Origin: Eshraghiella sp964441705
Lineage (GTDB): Bacteria > Bacillota > Clostridia > Lachnospirales > Lachnospiraceae
NCBI GenBank assembly: GCA_964441705.1
Contig: CAYTWF010000003.1
Coordinates: 18,070 to 82,069 of the forward strand
Reading direction: 5' to 3'
Length of the DNA: 64,000 bases
Shown: piece after piece, positions 16,616-24,966 of the stretch
Layout of the letters: each line of letters begins with the position of its first letter
How positions within the stretch are numbered: position 1 is the first letter of the stretch
Position numbers and translations under genes: made by a program
The notes under the pieces: model-generated
Databases searched by the model: none
Told to the model about the DNA's origin: nothing
What the model saw: the letters and a program-made list of their open reading frames with translations, nothing else

Positions 16616-16992
16616 AACTGTCTATCCTCCATAATCAATTCAAAAGCTTCACGTATCTCAGAAGGCTTCATCCCACAGGCAAGGCCTTCATCAATGACCT
16701 CCTCCATATGGCTTTCCAGCTTTCTTCGTCTCTCTTCCTGTGCAAGCTGCCTGTTGGTGTGTGCAATGTAGCTGCCCTTTCCATGGATGGTAACTACAAT
16801 TCCCTCTTCTTCAAGGCTGTCATAGGCTTTCTTAACAGTCAAAGCGCTAATCCTTAGTTCTCTTGCAAGGGCGCGCACTGATGGAAGTGGGGTATCTTCC
16901 TGTAGGGACTGGTCCAGAATCCCTGCCTTTATCTGGTCGATAAGCTGCTCATATATGGGCTGCATCGATGAGTTGTTAATTATAATATGCAT
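16612..16992 (-). CDS. GntR-family (YtrA-type) transcriptional regulator
   Basis: 126 residues. The winged helix-turn-helix is at residues 10-75 (PIYEQLIDQIKAGIL, then SVRALARELRISALTVKKAYDSLEEEG). The short C-terminal part, helical and without a large effector domain, places it in the YtrA subfamily. The start chosen is the ATG at 16992 with GGAGGAG upstream; the frame stays open for 273 more bases but only through the repeat array, and that extension is an artefact. It likely represses its own operon, and three 10-bp direct repeats lie in the promoter. Confidence 0.92.
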   Translation of the reverse strand: MHIIINNSSMQPIYEQLIDQIKAGILDQSLQEDTPLPSVRALARELRISALTVKKAYDSLEEEGIVVTIHGKGSYIAHTNRQLAQEERRRKLESHMEEVIDEGLACGMKPSEIREAFELIMEDRQL

Positions 16993-17008
16993 ATTGCTCC
17001 TCCTTGCA

Positions 17009-17043
17009 ATAAACAGTATATAACAGTGTATAACAGTTGTCAA
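17009..17043 (-). promoter_or_regulatory. gntR promoter with three 10-bp direct repeats
   Basis: Minus strand TTGACA (17038-17043), a 17-base spacer, and TATACT (17015-17020). Overlying this are three direct decamers ACTGTTATAC, ACTGTTATAT and ACTGTTTATT, a candidate GntR/YtrA operator. The repeat array begins about 25 bp upstream. Confidence 0.7.
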
Positions 17044-17064
17044 CACATAATTCTTGCTAATGGC

Positions 17065-17999
17065 TGGCAGGGGGCCAAGATTCTTCGCGGGCGTGGGGCT
17101 CAGGGGCATCATCTTCTCGTGAGACCCAGAGTTCTTCGCAGTTGTGGGGCTCAGGGGCATTATCCTCCTGTGAGACCCAGGGTTCTTCGCGGGCGTGGGT
17201 CTCACGGGCATTATCTTCTCGTGAGACCCAGAGTTCTTCGCGGGCGGGGGTCTCAGGGGCATCATCTTCTCGTGAGACCCAGGGTTCTTCGCAGTCGTGG
17301 GTCTCAGGGGCTTGCTTCCTTATGCCTGACCCATAGATATATCGTCCCGTGGGTCTCAGGGGCAATATCTTCTCGTGAGGCCCAGAGTTCTTCACGGGCG
17401 TGGGTCTCAGCTGCATTATCTTCTCGTGAGACCCAGAGTTCTTCGCAGTCGTGGGTCTCATAAGCTTGCTTCCTTATGCCTGACCCAAGCTATAGCGTCC
17501 CGTGGGTCTCAGCTGCATTATCTTCTCGTGAGACCCAGAGTTCTTCACAGGCGTGGGTCTCAGATGCATTATCCTCCTGTGAGACCCAGAGTTCTTCGCA
17601 GTTGTGGGTCTCAGGGGCTTGCTTCCTTATGCCTGACCCAAGCTATAGCGTCCCGTGGGTCTCAGCTGCATTATCTTCTCGTGAGGCCCAGCGGTCTTCG
17701 CTGCCATGGGTCTCATAAGCTTGCTTCCTTATGCCTGACCCATAGATATATCGTCCCGTGGGTCTCAGGGGCANNNNNNNNNNNNNNNNNNNNNNNNNNN
17801 NNNNNNNNNNNNNNNNNNNNNNNNNNNNNNNNNNNNNNNNNNNNNNNNNNNNNNNNNNNNNNNNNNNNNNNNNGCTTGCTTCCTTATGCCTGACCCAAGC
17901 TATAGCGTCCCGTGGGTCTCAGCTGCATTATCCCTCCGTGAGGCCCAGGGTTCTTCGCGGGCGTGGGTCTCACCCACAATATTCTCCTATGAGACCCAC
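17065..17999. repeat. GC-rich palindromic repeat array, two alternating unit types
   Basis: This 1.1-kb stretch without a gene (16993-18147) is mostly one array. Type A units (51 bp) read TGGGTCTCA, a 17-base spacer near GGGGCATTATCTTCTCG, TGAGACCCA, and a 15-base spacer near GAGTTCTTCGCAGTC plus G. Type B units (51-52 bp) read TGGGTCTCA, a 20-base spacer ending CTTGCTTCCTTATGCC, a shortened TGACCCA, and AGCTATAGCGTCCC or TAGATATATCGTCCC. Order left to right: partial A, A, A, A, A, B, A, A, B, A, A, B, A, B, gap, B, A, A-like. Spacers are conserved, not unique. Each 9-bp arm can pair with either neighbour. GC is clearly higher than flanking DNA. No function is known to me. Confidence 0.95.
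17774..17873. other. Assembly gap of 100 N inside the repeat array
   Basis: Exactly 100 N, the conventional placeholder for a gap of unknown size. It breaks a type A unit on its left and a type B unit on its right, so the true number of repeats is not known. Confidence 0.98.
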
Positions 18000-18063
18000 A
18001 GGACAGCAATTCAAGTCATATAAGAAGCCTTTTATTAATCTTATGTGATACCTTGGAATGGAA

Positions 18064-18098
18064 AGAAAACCTCTTAGGTAAAAATACCTTAAGAGGTC
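18064..18098 (-). terminator. Terminator after trmO
   Basis: ACCTCTTAAGGTA and TACCTAAGAGGT pair around a TTTT loop (arms near 18069-18080 and 18085-18097), followed on the minus strand by TTTTCTTT. It lies between trmO and the repeat array, so the array is probably not part of the trmO transcript. Confidence 0.75.
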
Positions 18099-18147
18099 AG
18101 ATTTTCTATAATTAATTTCACCACCGCTTTATGACATAATAAAGCCA

Positions 18148-18813
18148 CTATTCCACATCTAATACTTTCAGTGTACCGTCAGCCACCTGAAATTTCACGT
18201 TCATTCCAGCGAAGGACATACCATATTCGCGTTGAGAATCATTTTGATAGGATGGTCTTGGGTCGCCCGCAAGCACACCCAAAAGAGCCTCTCTTTTATC
18301 TGCCGGAACCCTTATAAGCAGCTCTTCCGGAAAGCTGACTGCCAAGCTGTAATCTGTATAACCCCCGGCAAACCCTCCTGATGCATCAGGGTGAGCGTCT
18401 ACATAAGGAAGATATGGTTTGATATCATATATTGGTGTTCCATCCATAATATCAGCACCTGATACGTGGAGGATTGGACCGGTACCAGTTCGCATTTCAA
18501 TTGAATCCAGTCTGACGCTGGACAAGCCAATTGGATTGGGACGAAAAGGTGAGCGAGTCGCAAAAACCCCCATTCGTACATCGCCTCCAAGTCTTGGAGG
18601 CCTTACAGTTGGAGACCAGCTATCTCTCACTGACTGGGAAAATTCCCACAACAGCCATATATAATCAAAGCCCTCAAGACCTCTTACAGCATCAGGGTTA
18701 GAGTATTCTGGTTCAAAAATTATTTCACCCTTCAGTTCATCCACAAGGTTGCTTTGCCTTGGAATTCCAAATTTTTCAGGGAAATCAGTATGAATAACCG
18801 CTATTTTTTTCAT
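18148..18813 (-). CDS. trmO: tRNA (N6-threonylcarbamoyladenosine37-N6) methyltransferase TrmO
   Basis: 221 residues of the TrmO/TsaA (UPF0066) family. Diagnostic stretches are GLEGFDYIWLLWEFS, then PPRLGGDVRMGVFATRSPFRPNPIGLS, and IYDIKPYLPYVDA. TrmO methylates t6A37 of tRNA-Thr to m6t6A using S-adenosylmethionine. The C-terminus has an added domain of about 60 residues including PADKREALLGVLAGDPRPSYQ, as in other long members. Its ATG shares a base with the stop of the Ig-like surface protein gene (TAATG), an unexpected partnership. Confidence 0.93.
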   Translation of the reverse strand: MKKIAVIHTDFPEKFGIPRQSNLVDELKGEIIFEPEYSNPDAVRGLEGFDYIWLLWEFSQSVRDSWSPTVRPPRLGGDVRMGVFATRSPFRPNPIGLSSVRLDSIEMRTGTGPILHVSGADIMDGTPIYDIKPYLPYVDAHPDASGGFAGGYTDYSLAVSFPEELLIRVPADKREALLGVLAGDPRPSYQNDSQREYGMSFAGMNVKFQVADGTLKVLDVE

Positions 18814-20351
18814 TATCTTCTCCTGCCACGTCTGTGAAGAATGGCATTACATATTATCAAAATAACAAGCACAAGCAATACAGCGGCAACGACCAGCCAC
18901 CACCATGTAATTGGCGACTTGACAGTAATTTCACAGGAAGTACTTATCTCATTATTGCCCAGTGAATAGGTAATTACTGCCTGACCATTGCTGACTGCAG
19001 TTACAAGTCCGGTATCATCAACTGTTGCAACAGAGGTATCAGATGACGTCCATTTTGGCATGTATACAGCGGCATTGTCCGGAATAACAGAAGCCTCCAG
19101 CTGCTTTGTTGCAGTTTTTTTCATGGTAAGACTGTCTGTGTTCAGGGTAAGCTGTGATGGAATCAAAAGCATCTCCACCTCTCTGGTCTGAGTTTCGCCG
19201 CAAACAGTACACTCGCCAGTCTCAACACCACTGGCGGTGTAGGATGGATTTACAGTGACCTCCCATTTGTCAATATGATGCTGCTTGAGAGTATAATTAT
19301 CAGTATAGGTATAGCCGCAGTCCCTGCATTCATAGGTGGTAAAGCCGAAGCTGTCGCAGGAAGGCGAAGTCACTGTTTCAATGTATTCCGGGCTGCTACA
19401 CATTTCAGGATACAGATTAACACTATAATCCATCCGTTCATCTCGAATGAAATTGTCGGTATTGCCATCCTTGTTAAACTCCCAGTTCATTACCTCACCA
19501 ATGTACTCCTTACAGTAGGCACGTCTGTCGGTATTATCCTCAAAAAAAGTAATTTTACCCTCAATCCTGTTATTCAAAAGATATCCATAATGCTCTGTTC
19601 CAGCAGGATAAAACATATACATGCCAATCATGCCCCCGTTGTGAACATAGCCATGGTCTGAATCAAAGCCTGCTATTGTAACATCACAGCCGCTGATATC
19701 CACATATCCGTCAGCCAAGACACCACCCATAAACTGTTCATTGCGCTCATCGGTGTTGGTATCTGTACACACAAGTGTTACATCTACAACTGAGTTATCC
19801 ACATTTCCATAGCCAAATCCAATAACTCCTCCCACGCCAAACATCTTGCTTCCGGTTGTCAAAGACAGAGTTGCATATATCTGGCAGTTGTCAACCTTGC
19901 TGTTAACACTGCTTCCGGCGATTCCACCTACAAAACACGGTTCATCTGTATCAATGCTTATCCGTTCATTAATTAATGTAAGATTTATTATCTGTGCATC
20001 TGTCATTATTCCAAAAAGACCTGAATAATATGTATCGTAGCTTTTCATATTACCGTCATAGGACAGAGAGGAGGTATCGTTAATATCACTCACTGTAAGA
20101 TTAATGACAGCATATCCGTTACCATCAAGGGTTCCGGAAAAATCTACAGGTTTCCACTCTACGCCTGCCATATCAATATCATTCATAAGAATATAACTGC
20201 CATCCGGGTCCTCTGCCATTGCAAGCAGTCCCTGGCTGTCATGTATCTCATGATAATTTTCAGTACTATCTGCAGCACTTGATGTTTCCGGTAAAAGAAC
20301 AATGGCTGCTGTCATTATTAAGCACAAAAGGGTGCTGGTTATTTTTTTCAT
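18813..20351 (-). CDS. Secreted, membrane-anchored protein with Ig-like (Big_2) domain
   Basis: 512 residues. A signal peptide (1 to about 26) is followed by a GLUG-like beta-solenoid region (about 35-260) with repeats such as GGVIGFGYGNVDNS and GGVLADGYVDISGCDV. Next is a Cys-rich part with paired CxxC motifs (ECRDCGYTY, ECTVCGETQT), then a bacterial Ig-like domain (about 395-470) containing WTSSDTSVATVDDTGLVTAVSNG. A C-terminal membrane helix (about 480-503) ends in HRRGRRR. It is likely displayed on the cell surface. Function is unknown; adhesion or glycan interaction is a guess. Confidence 0.82.
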   Translation of the reverse strand: MKKITSTLLCLIMTAAIVLLPETSSAADSTENYHEIHDSQGLLAMAEDPDGSYILMNDIDMAGVEWKPVDFSGTLDGNGYAVINLTVSDINDTSSLSYDGNMKSYDTYYSGLFGIMTDAQIINLTLINERISIDTDEPCFVGGIAGSSVNSKVDNCQIYATLSLTTGSKMFGVGGVIGFGYGNVDNSVVDVTLVCTDTNTDERNEQFMGGVLADGYVDISGCDVTIAGFDSDHGYVHNGGMIGMYMFYPAGTEHYGYLLNNRIEGKITFFEDNTDRRAYCKEYIGEVMNWEFNKDGNTDNFIRDERMDYSVNLYPEMCSSPEYIETVTSPSCDSFGFTTYECRDCGYTYTDNYTLKQHHIDKWEVTVNPSYTASGVETGECTVCGETQTREVEMLLIPSQLTLNTDSLTMKKTATKQLEASVIPDNAAVYMPKWTSSDTSVATVDDTGLVTAVSNGQAVITYSLGNNEISTSCEITVKSPITWWWLVVAAVLLVLVILIICNAILHRRGRRR

Positions 20352-20469
20352 AAGGTGCCTCCGCTAAATTCATTTATGCAATTATACATCTTTTTGTTAC
20401 TTCTTGTCTATTTACTTTGCCGCTTCAATGTATTAACATTATTTTTATAAAACAAATGAGGAGGAAATT

Positions 20470-22047
20470 ATGTATCAATGTCCTAATTGTGGCGGTAATT
20501 TAAGATTTGATATACCGACACAGCAGTTAATGTGTGATTATTGTCACACAACCCAGGACCCGTACGCAGTTACCAAGGACCATGATGCAGTTGAGGAGAA
20601 TATGTATGACGTTACTGTTTTTACATGCCCTCAATGTGGTGGTGAGATTCTAAGCACTGAGAATTCCGCTACCGGATTCTGCAGCTTCTGTGGAGCATCA
20701 ACAATTCTTGACAGCCGACTTCGCAAAGAGAAGCGGCCTAATTACATTGTTCCTTTTAAAAAGACTAAGGAGGATTGTAAAAAGGCATATGGCAAGCTTA
20801 TGCGCCATGCTATTTTTGCTCCAAAGGAATTAAAGGATGCCAAATGCGTCGACAATTTCCGTGGCATTTATATGCCTTACTGGGTATATATGGTTAAACA
20901 GGATTCACCGGTAAGTCTTTCCGGTAAAAAGACCTATCGAAGAGGTAATTATATTATTACAGACCACTACAATCTTATGTGTGACGTAAGTGCTTATTAC
21001 AAGGGTCTGTCCTATGATGCGTCATCTTCTTTTGCCGACAACATCAGCGAGGCAATTGCACCCTTTGACGTGCGTGGAATGAAACAGTTCACACCATCAA
21101 TCCTGTGTGGCTTCTATGCTGATACCTCTGATGTCAAAAGTGACATTTACCTGGGCGATGCAATGGAAATTGCCAATGAAGCAACAATGGACGTGGTTGA
21201 GAACCAGAAAGCCTTTAGAGGCTTTTCAATTACCACAACCCCTTCAGCCATGAGCAGTTCACTTCATACGAAGTGTGAGCTTGTTGACAGTGCCATGTTT
21301 CCTGTATGGTTTCTTTCCTATAGAAAGGGTGACCGAGTTGCTTATGCAACAGTTAATGGTCAGACAGGCAAGGTTGCGGCAGACCTGCCTATTGATTCCA
21401 GAAAATATGTTTTTGGCTCGATTCTTCTTGCAGTACCTATTTTCCTGCTGCTGAATCTGATATTCACCGTTAAGCCAACAACTACACTGGTAATTGCAGC
21501 TTTTATCGCACTTATTACCTCAATTATGTATGTAAGTGCAATGAGAAAAATCCACAATCGTGAAACCCTCTCTGATGACAGAGGCTACCTGTTTAACAAG
21601 GGTGGTGCCAAAGCTGCCAGAACAATAACAAGTAAGTCAGCCACGGTTAAACCGGAGAATGTCGGCAAATGGTTTGTTAAAAATATTTTTCTTTTTGTAT
21701 TCGTTGGAATATTTGCAACATCTATTCTGCAGTTTTTGGGCTCCAAGCTGCTTCTTCTTGGAGTAACCATTGGCGGAATAATTACTGCTGTTATTGGCTT
21801 TACCTCATTAAATGGAATGCCTAAGCACAACAGACTTCCATGGTTTATTTTTTCAATAGCAGCCATATTTACATCGGTGCTTATTTCATTAGCGCACCCG
21901 GTTTCAGACCTGTACTATTATGGCGGAACTATTTTTGCGCTGGCAGCAGTATTTTTTACTATTCTTGGTATTATTAAGAATTACAATGTACTGTCAACCC
22001 GTAAGCTTCCGCAGTTTAACAGAACGGGAGGTGATGACCGTGCATAG
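20470..22047 (+). CDS. Zinc-ribbon (TFIIB-type) membrane protein
   Basis: 525 residues. Two N-terminal zinc ribbons: CPNCGGNLRF with CDYC, and CPQCGGEI with CSFCG. A middle region (about 95-300) with IVPFKKTKEDCKKAYGKLM and WFLSYRKGDR-like sequence is shared with other zinc-ribbon helicase-like proteins of Firmicutes. Four to five membrane helices occur in the last 200 residues. The ribosome binding site is GAGGAGG. It overlaps the TPM-domain gene downstream; such pairs are frequent in Clostridia. Function unknown. One of few plus-strand genes here, divergent from the Ig-like gene. Confidence 0.82.
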   Translation: MYQCPNCGGNLRFDIPTQQLMCDYCHTTQDPYAVTKDHDAVEENMYDVTVFTCPQCGGEILSTENSATGFCSFCGASTILDSRLRKEKRPNYIVPFKKTKEDCKKAYGKLMRHAIFAPKELKDAKCVDNFRGIYMPYWVYMVKQDSPVSLSGKKTYRRGNYIITDHYNLMCDVSAYYKGLSYDASSSFADNISEAIAPFDVRGMKQFTPSILCGFYADTSDVKSDIYLGDAMEIANEATMDVVENQKAFRGFSITTTPSAMSSSLHTKCELVDSAMFPVWFLSYRKGDRVAYATVNGQTGKVAADLPIDSRKYVFGSILLAVPIFLLLNLIFTVKPTTTLVIAAFIALITSIMYVSAMRKIHNRETLSDDRGYLFNKGGAKAARTITSKSATVKPENVGKWFVKNIFLFVFVGIFATSILQFLGSKLLLLGVTIGGIITAVIGFTSLNGMPKHNRLPWFIFSIAAIFTSVLISLAHPVSDLYYYGGTIFALAAVFFTILGIIKNYNVLSTRKLPQFNRTGGDDRA

Positions 22048-22825
22048 ATTAATGAGACGTATTACGGCCGGTATTGTAACCTCTGTAATTCTTACAGCAA
22101 TAATGGTATCTACCTGTCTTGCTGACACGGTATACACCAATCCATCTACTGGATATGATGTTATTATCGAAGATGATGCAGACCTGCTGACAGACAGTGA
22201 AGAGGCGGATTTAAGAGAGCTTATGGAGCCCATTACCCAGTATGGCGGGGTTGCATTTACAACAATTGACTATAACCCAAGCTCTACTACATCAGACTAT
22301 GCATATTCCCATTATAGGGATTTGTTTGGCAGCAGCAGCGGTACTCTTTTCGTTATAGATATGGATGACCGCAACATACAGATTCACAGCAACGGAGCTA
22401 TCTACAAAACAATTACAGTCAGCTATGCCAATACCATTACTGACAATATATACAAATATGCTTCCGACAGGGAATACTATGAATGTGCTGCCGAAGCCTA
22501 CAGAGAGATTAACACTCTTCTGTCAGGCCGCAAAATTGCGCAGCCAATGAAGTACATAAGCAATGCTCTTCTTGCAATAATTCTTGCACTGCTTATTAAT
22601 TATATTATTGTAAAAAGCTTTTCCAAGGCAAAGAAGCCTTCAAGAAATGACCTTTTGGGCAATATCTTTGCTAACTGCGAAATACACAACGCTAATGCTG
22701 TATTTACCCATCAGTCACGTGTCTACGACCCACCAAGCAGTTCCGGTGGCGGTTCCTCCGGCGGCGGTGGCGGCGGAGGCGGTGGTGGTGGCGGAGGAGG
22801 CGGTGGCGGCGGCCACAGCTTCTAA
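22034..22825 (+). CDS. TPM-domain membrane protein with poly-Gly tail
   Basis: About 263 residues. A signal peptide or anchor (about 10-30) is followed by a TPM/YgcG-like domain (about 40-175) with VIIEDDADLLTDSEEADLRELM, then FVIDMDDRNIQIHSNG. A membrane helix follows (about 177-196) and the C-terminus is a cytoplasmic or cell-wall tail of Ser and a long glycine run ending in GGHSF, as is common in this family. TPM domains are linked to photosystem or membrane-protein quality control in other organisms; the bacterial role is unclear. The GTG at 22040 is better spaced from GGGAGG than the ATG at 22034. It overlaps the zinc-ribbon gene stop. Confidence 0.8.
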   Translation: MTVHRLMRRITAGIVTSVILTAIMVSTCLADTVYTNPSTGYDVIIEDDADLLTDSEEADLRELMEPITQYGGVAFTTIDYNPSSTTSDYAYSHYRDLFGSSSGTLFVIDMDDRNIQIHSNGAIYKTITVSYANTITDNIYKYASDREYYECAAEAYREINTLLSGRKIAQPMKYISNALLAIILALLINYIIVKSFSKAKKPSRNDLLGNIFANCEIHNANAVFTHQSRVYDPPSSSGGGSSGGGGGGGGGGGGGGGGGGHSF

Positions 22826-22853
22826 CAGCCAGCAAGCCCATTTATACAACATT

Positions 22854-22894
22854 AAAACAGCCTGTAGTGCATACATGTGCATTACAGGCTGTTT
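22854..22894. terminator. Bidirectional terminator between convergent genes
   Basis: AAACAGCCTGTAGTGCA and TGCATTACAGGCTGTTT are near-perfect inverted arms around TACATG. Located between the plus-strand TPM gene and the minus-strand HD gene. T-runs are short on both sides. Confidence 0.75.
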
Positions 22895-22909
22895 ATCATA
22901 TGGGTAATA

Positions 22910-23575
22910 TCAGCAAATTTTATTCTTATTGGCTACCATCTTAAATCTCATGCCAAGAATCTCTGCGGCTCTTTTACACATCAGCATTCTTTGTATGAAT
23001 ATCTCAAAATAATCTATCATGGAGCATATGCTTTCATCCAGCTCTATTTCAAAAAGAATTGTTTTTTTATCCATCTGAACGGTAAGATTGGAGGAGGTTA
23101 CTGCGTAATTCACTCTATCGTGCTTGTCAAAGGTCTCTTTTATCTGGTTACGCACCCTGTTACGGCGCACATCTGTCTTATCTGCTATTATCAGTGCTGC
23201 GGATATGGCATTGACAGCTGTTCCGGTTGCTTCGTCATGGTTGCCTATAGCGTTCATGATTATGGATATCTCATGGAAATCCATTCCCAGCTCTTTAAGT
23301 ATGTTACGTGATAACAACGCTCCATTATGGGCATGGTCATTACGGTTAATGCAATTTCCAATATCATGCATATAGCCTGCTATTTTGCACAGTTCTACAT
23401 CGCGTTTGCTATAGCCGATTGTCTCAAGGATTTTGGCACTTTGGGTGGCCACAATTGTGGCGTGGGCGATTGAGTGGTCTGTATAGCCAAGAACTCCCAG
23501 CATCTCATTTCCTTGTCTGATGTATTCGTTGACTTCCTCTGATTCTTTAATGTTTTTATATGTTATTCTGGTCAT
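22910..23575 (-). CDS. HD-domain metal-dependent phosphohydrolase
   Basis: 221 residues. Metal ligands are visible in order: H in DHSIAHA, the HD pair in GYMHDIGNCINR, H in DHAHNGA, H in NAIGNHDE, and D in LIIADKTDVRRNR. This is the pattern of the HD superfamily branch seen in HDIG and HD-GYP-like hydrolases, without the GYP motif. Substrate is not readable; nucleotides are usual. A single gene with a terminator behind it. Confidence 0.85.
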   Translation of the reverse strand: MTRITYKNIKESEEVNEYIRQGNEMLGVLGYTDHSIAHATIVATQSAKILETIGYSKRDVELCKIAGYMHDIGNCINRNDHAHNGALLSRNILKELGMDFHEISIIMNAIGNHDEATGTAVNAISAALIIADKTDVRRNRVRNQIKETFDKHDRVNYAVTSSNLTVQMDKKTILFEIELDESICSMIDYFEIFIQRMLMCKRAAEILGMRFKMVANKNKIC

Positions 23576-23594
23576 GAAATTCTCCTCTGTTAAT

Positions 23595-23638
23595 AATAAT
23601 ACCGATATCTTTTATTGTATCAAAATATCGGTATTATT
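23595..23638. repeat. 14-bp perfect inverted repeat upstream of HD gene
   Basis: AATAATACCGATAT (23595-23608) and its exact complement (23625-23638) flank a 16-base loop. It lies between the lipoprotein operon end and the HD gene start. There is no T-run on the minus strand, so it could be an operator for the HD gene or a weak terminator. Confidence 0.6.
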
Positions 23639-23673
23639 AATATCAATTTTGTGTAAAATTTTGAATTTCTTTT

Positions 23674-24393
23674 CTACATATTAAGCCAGACCGAATATAT
23701 GTCTGATGATGCTTCAAGCCATTTTTTGTACAGATTGGAGCTGCTGTTCAGCCACTTCTTGTAGCATTCACTGGAAATATCCAGCCAGTCGCTATAGTTA
23801 TCTGTGCTTTCGTATGCATCCTTAACTATTCCATCATAATATTTTTCGTATATATCCTGATAGAGACCATCATATATATCGTTGTAATAATCCTTATATA
23901 CGCCATCATATATTCTATCGTAATAATCATCCAATGCCTGTGATTTCTCTTCATAATCGCTTATAGTATCATTGATTATATCATTGTACTGCTGGGTCTT
24001 TTCCTTTGTTCGCTCAAAAAGTTCCTCAGATAAGCTTTCTGCAGTATCAAACCAGTCAAACAGCTCCTGTTTGTTGTCAACATATCCATCATATGTATCA
24101 TTTATATCGCTGTAAACGTCTTCAATGGAATCAGTCAGCTCTTTTGCAGTAGAATCAAAATCATCTTCAATGTCCTTTAAAATATCCTCCTTGTCACCTG
24201 ACACTTCAAGGTCCGCTTCTGTGGTTTCCTCATCATTGTCTTTCTCTGGCTCTGTCTCATCCTCCTTATCCATCTCATTGGATTCCTTACGGGTTTCATC
24301 CTCATATACGGTGCTTGTTACCACACGTCCTTTGCAGCCGGTCAGCATTAACGTAACTGCTGCAAGCATAATAATTATAATATTTCTTTTCAT
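23674..24393 (-). CDS. Lipoprotein with Tyr/Asp- and Trp-rich helical repeats
   Basis: 239 residues. Signal peptide with lipobox LTGC (Cys about 20), then a highly acidic linker (Glu/Asp/Thr, about 28-70), then a long helical region. From about residue 145 it carries short degenerate repeats around YYDRIYDG, YYNDIYDG and YYDGIVKD, followed by DWLDISSECYKKWLNSSSNLYKKWLEASSDIYSVWLN with Trp every 11 residues. Start at 24393 overlaps the upstream stop (ATGA). Third gene of the MerR operon. No known family recognised; it is probably extracytoplasmic and membrane-tethered. Confidence 0.75.
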   Translation of the reverse strand: MKRNIIIIMLAAVTLMLTGCKGRVVTSTVYEDETRKESNEMDKEDETEPEKDNDEETTEADLEVSGDKEDILKDIEDDFDSTAKELTDSIEDVYSDINDTYDGYVDNKQELFDWFDTAESLSEELFERTKEKTQQYNDIINDTISDYEEKSQALDDYYDRIYDGVYKDYYNDIYDGLYQDIYEKYYDGIVKDAYESTDNYSDWLDISSECYKKWLNSSSNLYKKWLEASSDIYSVWLNM

Positions 24394-24965
24394 GCTGTTT
24401 TTTCCTCTTTTCTCTTGGAATTCTCGATTATTAACCAGACTGCACCGGCAATAATAATTACCACACATATGTAATACAGATAATGTGAAATACCATACTT
24501 ATAGCTGCTGTTTTCTATTGCTCTTCGGGCTTTCATATCCCAACCGAAAATTGCCGTTACAATTGCTGTCAGACATGCAAATACAATTGCGGCTACGGGC
24601 TTTTTGATAATTGTAAACAGCAATGTCAGTATTGTCATAAGTGCTGTAAGAATAATCAGAACAACGCATACCGTTCCAATTGCCTTGGACTGTCCTGCTG
24701 CAGCAGCATTGCTGTATATTTGCAGCAGTTCAGGCATTGACATATTAACAGCCTCCTTGTTGGTCATGCTAATATCATCAAAATACATTTCATCTGAATA
24801 TTTTAGCAGGTCTTCCTTATGTTCCTTTTTGGCTGCCGCAAATGGCATAAAAAATGCCCCCAGCAATAATATGCTTCCAAACAGCATTATTAAAAATGCT
24901 ATACTTACCTTTTTTGCTGGTGTATTGCCAGCTGATGTCATGTATTCCATATTCATTTCCTCCAT
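24390..24965 (-). CDS. Membrane protein with four helices, function unknown
   Basis: 191 residues. Predicted membrane segments are near 22-45, 97-117, 121-142 and 163-181, with a soluble extracytoplasmic loop between the first two (AAKKEHKEDLLKYSDEMYFDDIS). It begins one base after the merR stop and overlaps the lipoprotein gene by four bases, so the three are translated as a coupled unit. I recognise no family. Confidence 0.7.
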   Translation of the reverse strand: MEEMNMEYMTSAGNTPAKKVSIAFLIMLFGSILLLGAFFMPFAAAKKEHKEDLLKYSDEMYFDDISMTNKEAVNMSMPELLQIYSNAAAAGQSKAIGTVCVVLIILTALMTILTLLFTIIKKPVAAIVFACLTAIVTAIFGWDMKARRAIENSSYKYGISHYLYYICVVIIIAGAVWLIIENSKRKEEKTA

Positions 24966-24966
24966 T

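Noticed and set aside
16993..17265. N-terminal extension of the GntR protein into the array
   Set aside because: The extension is repeat-derived; ATG 16992 has GGAGGAG and starts the known domain.
17057..17893. Several long open frames coding proline/arginine/serine repeats
   Set aside because: They are just the repeat unit read in different frames; no ribosome binding site and one crosses the N gap.
17065..17999. CRISPR array
   Set aside because: Repeats occur in both orientations, spacers are conserved rather than unique, and no cas genes are in the window.
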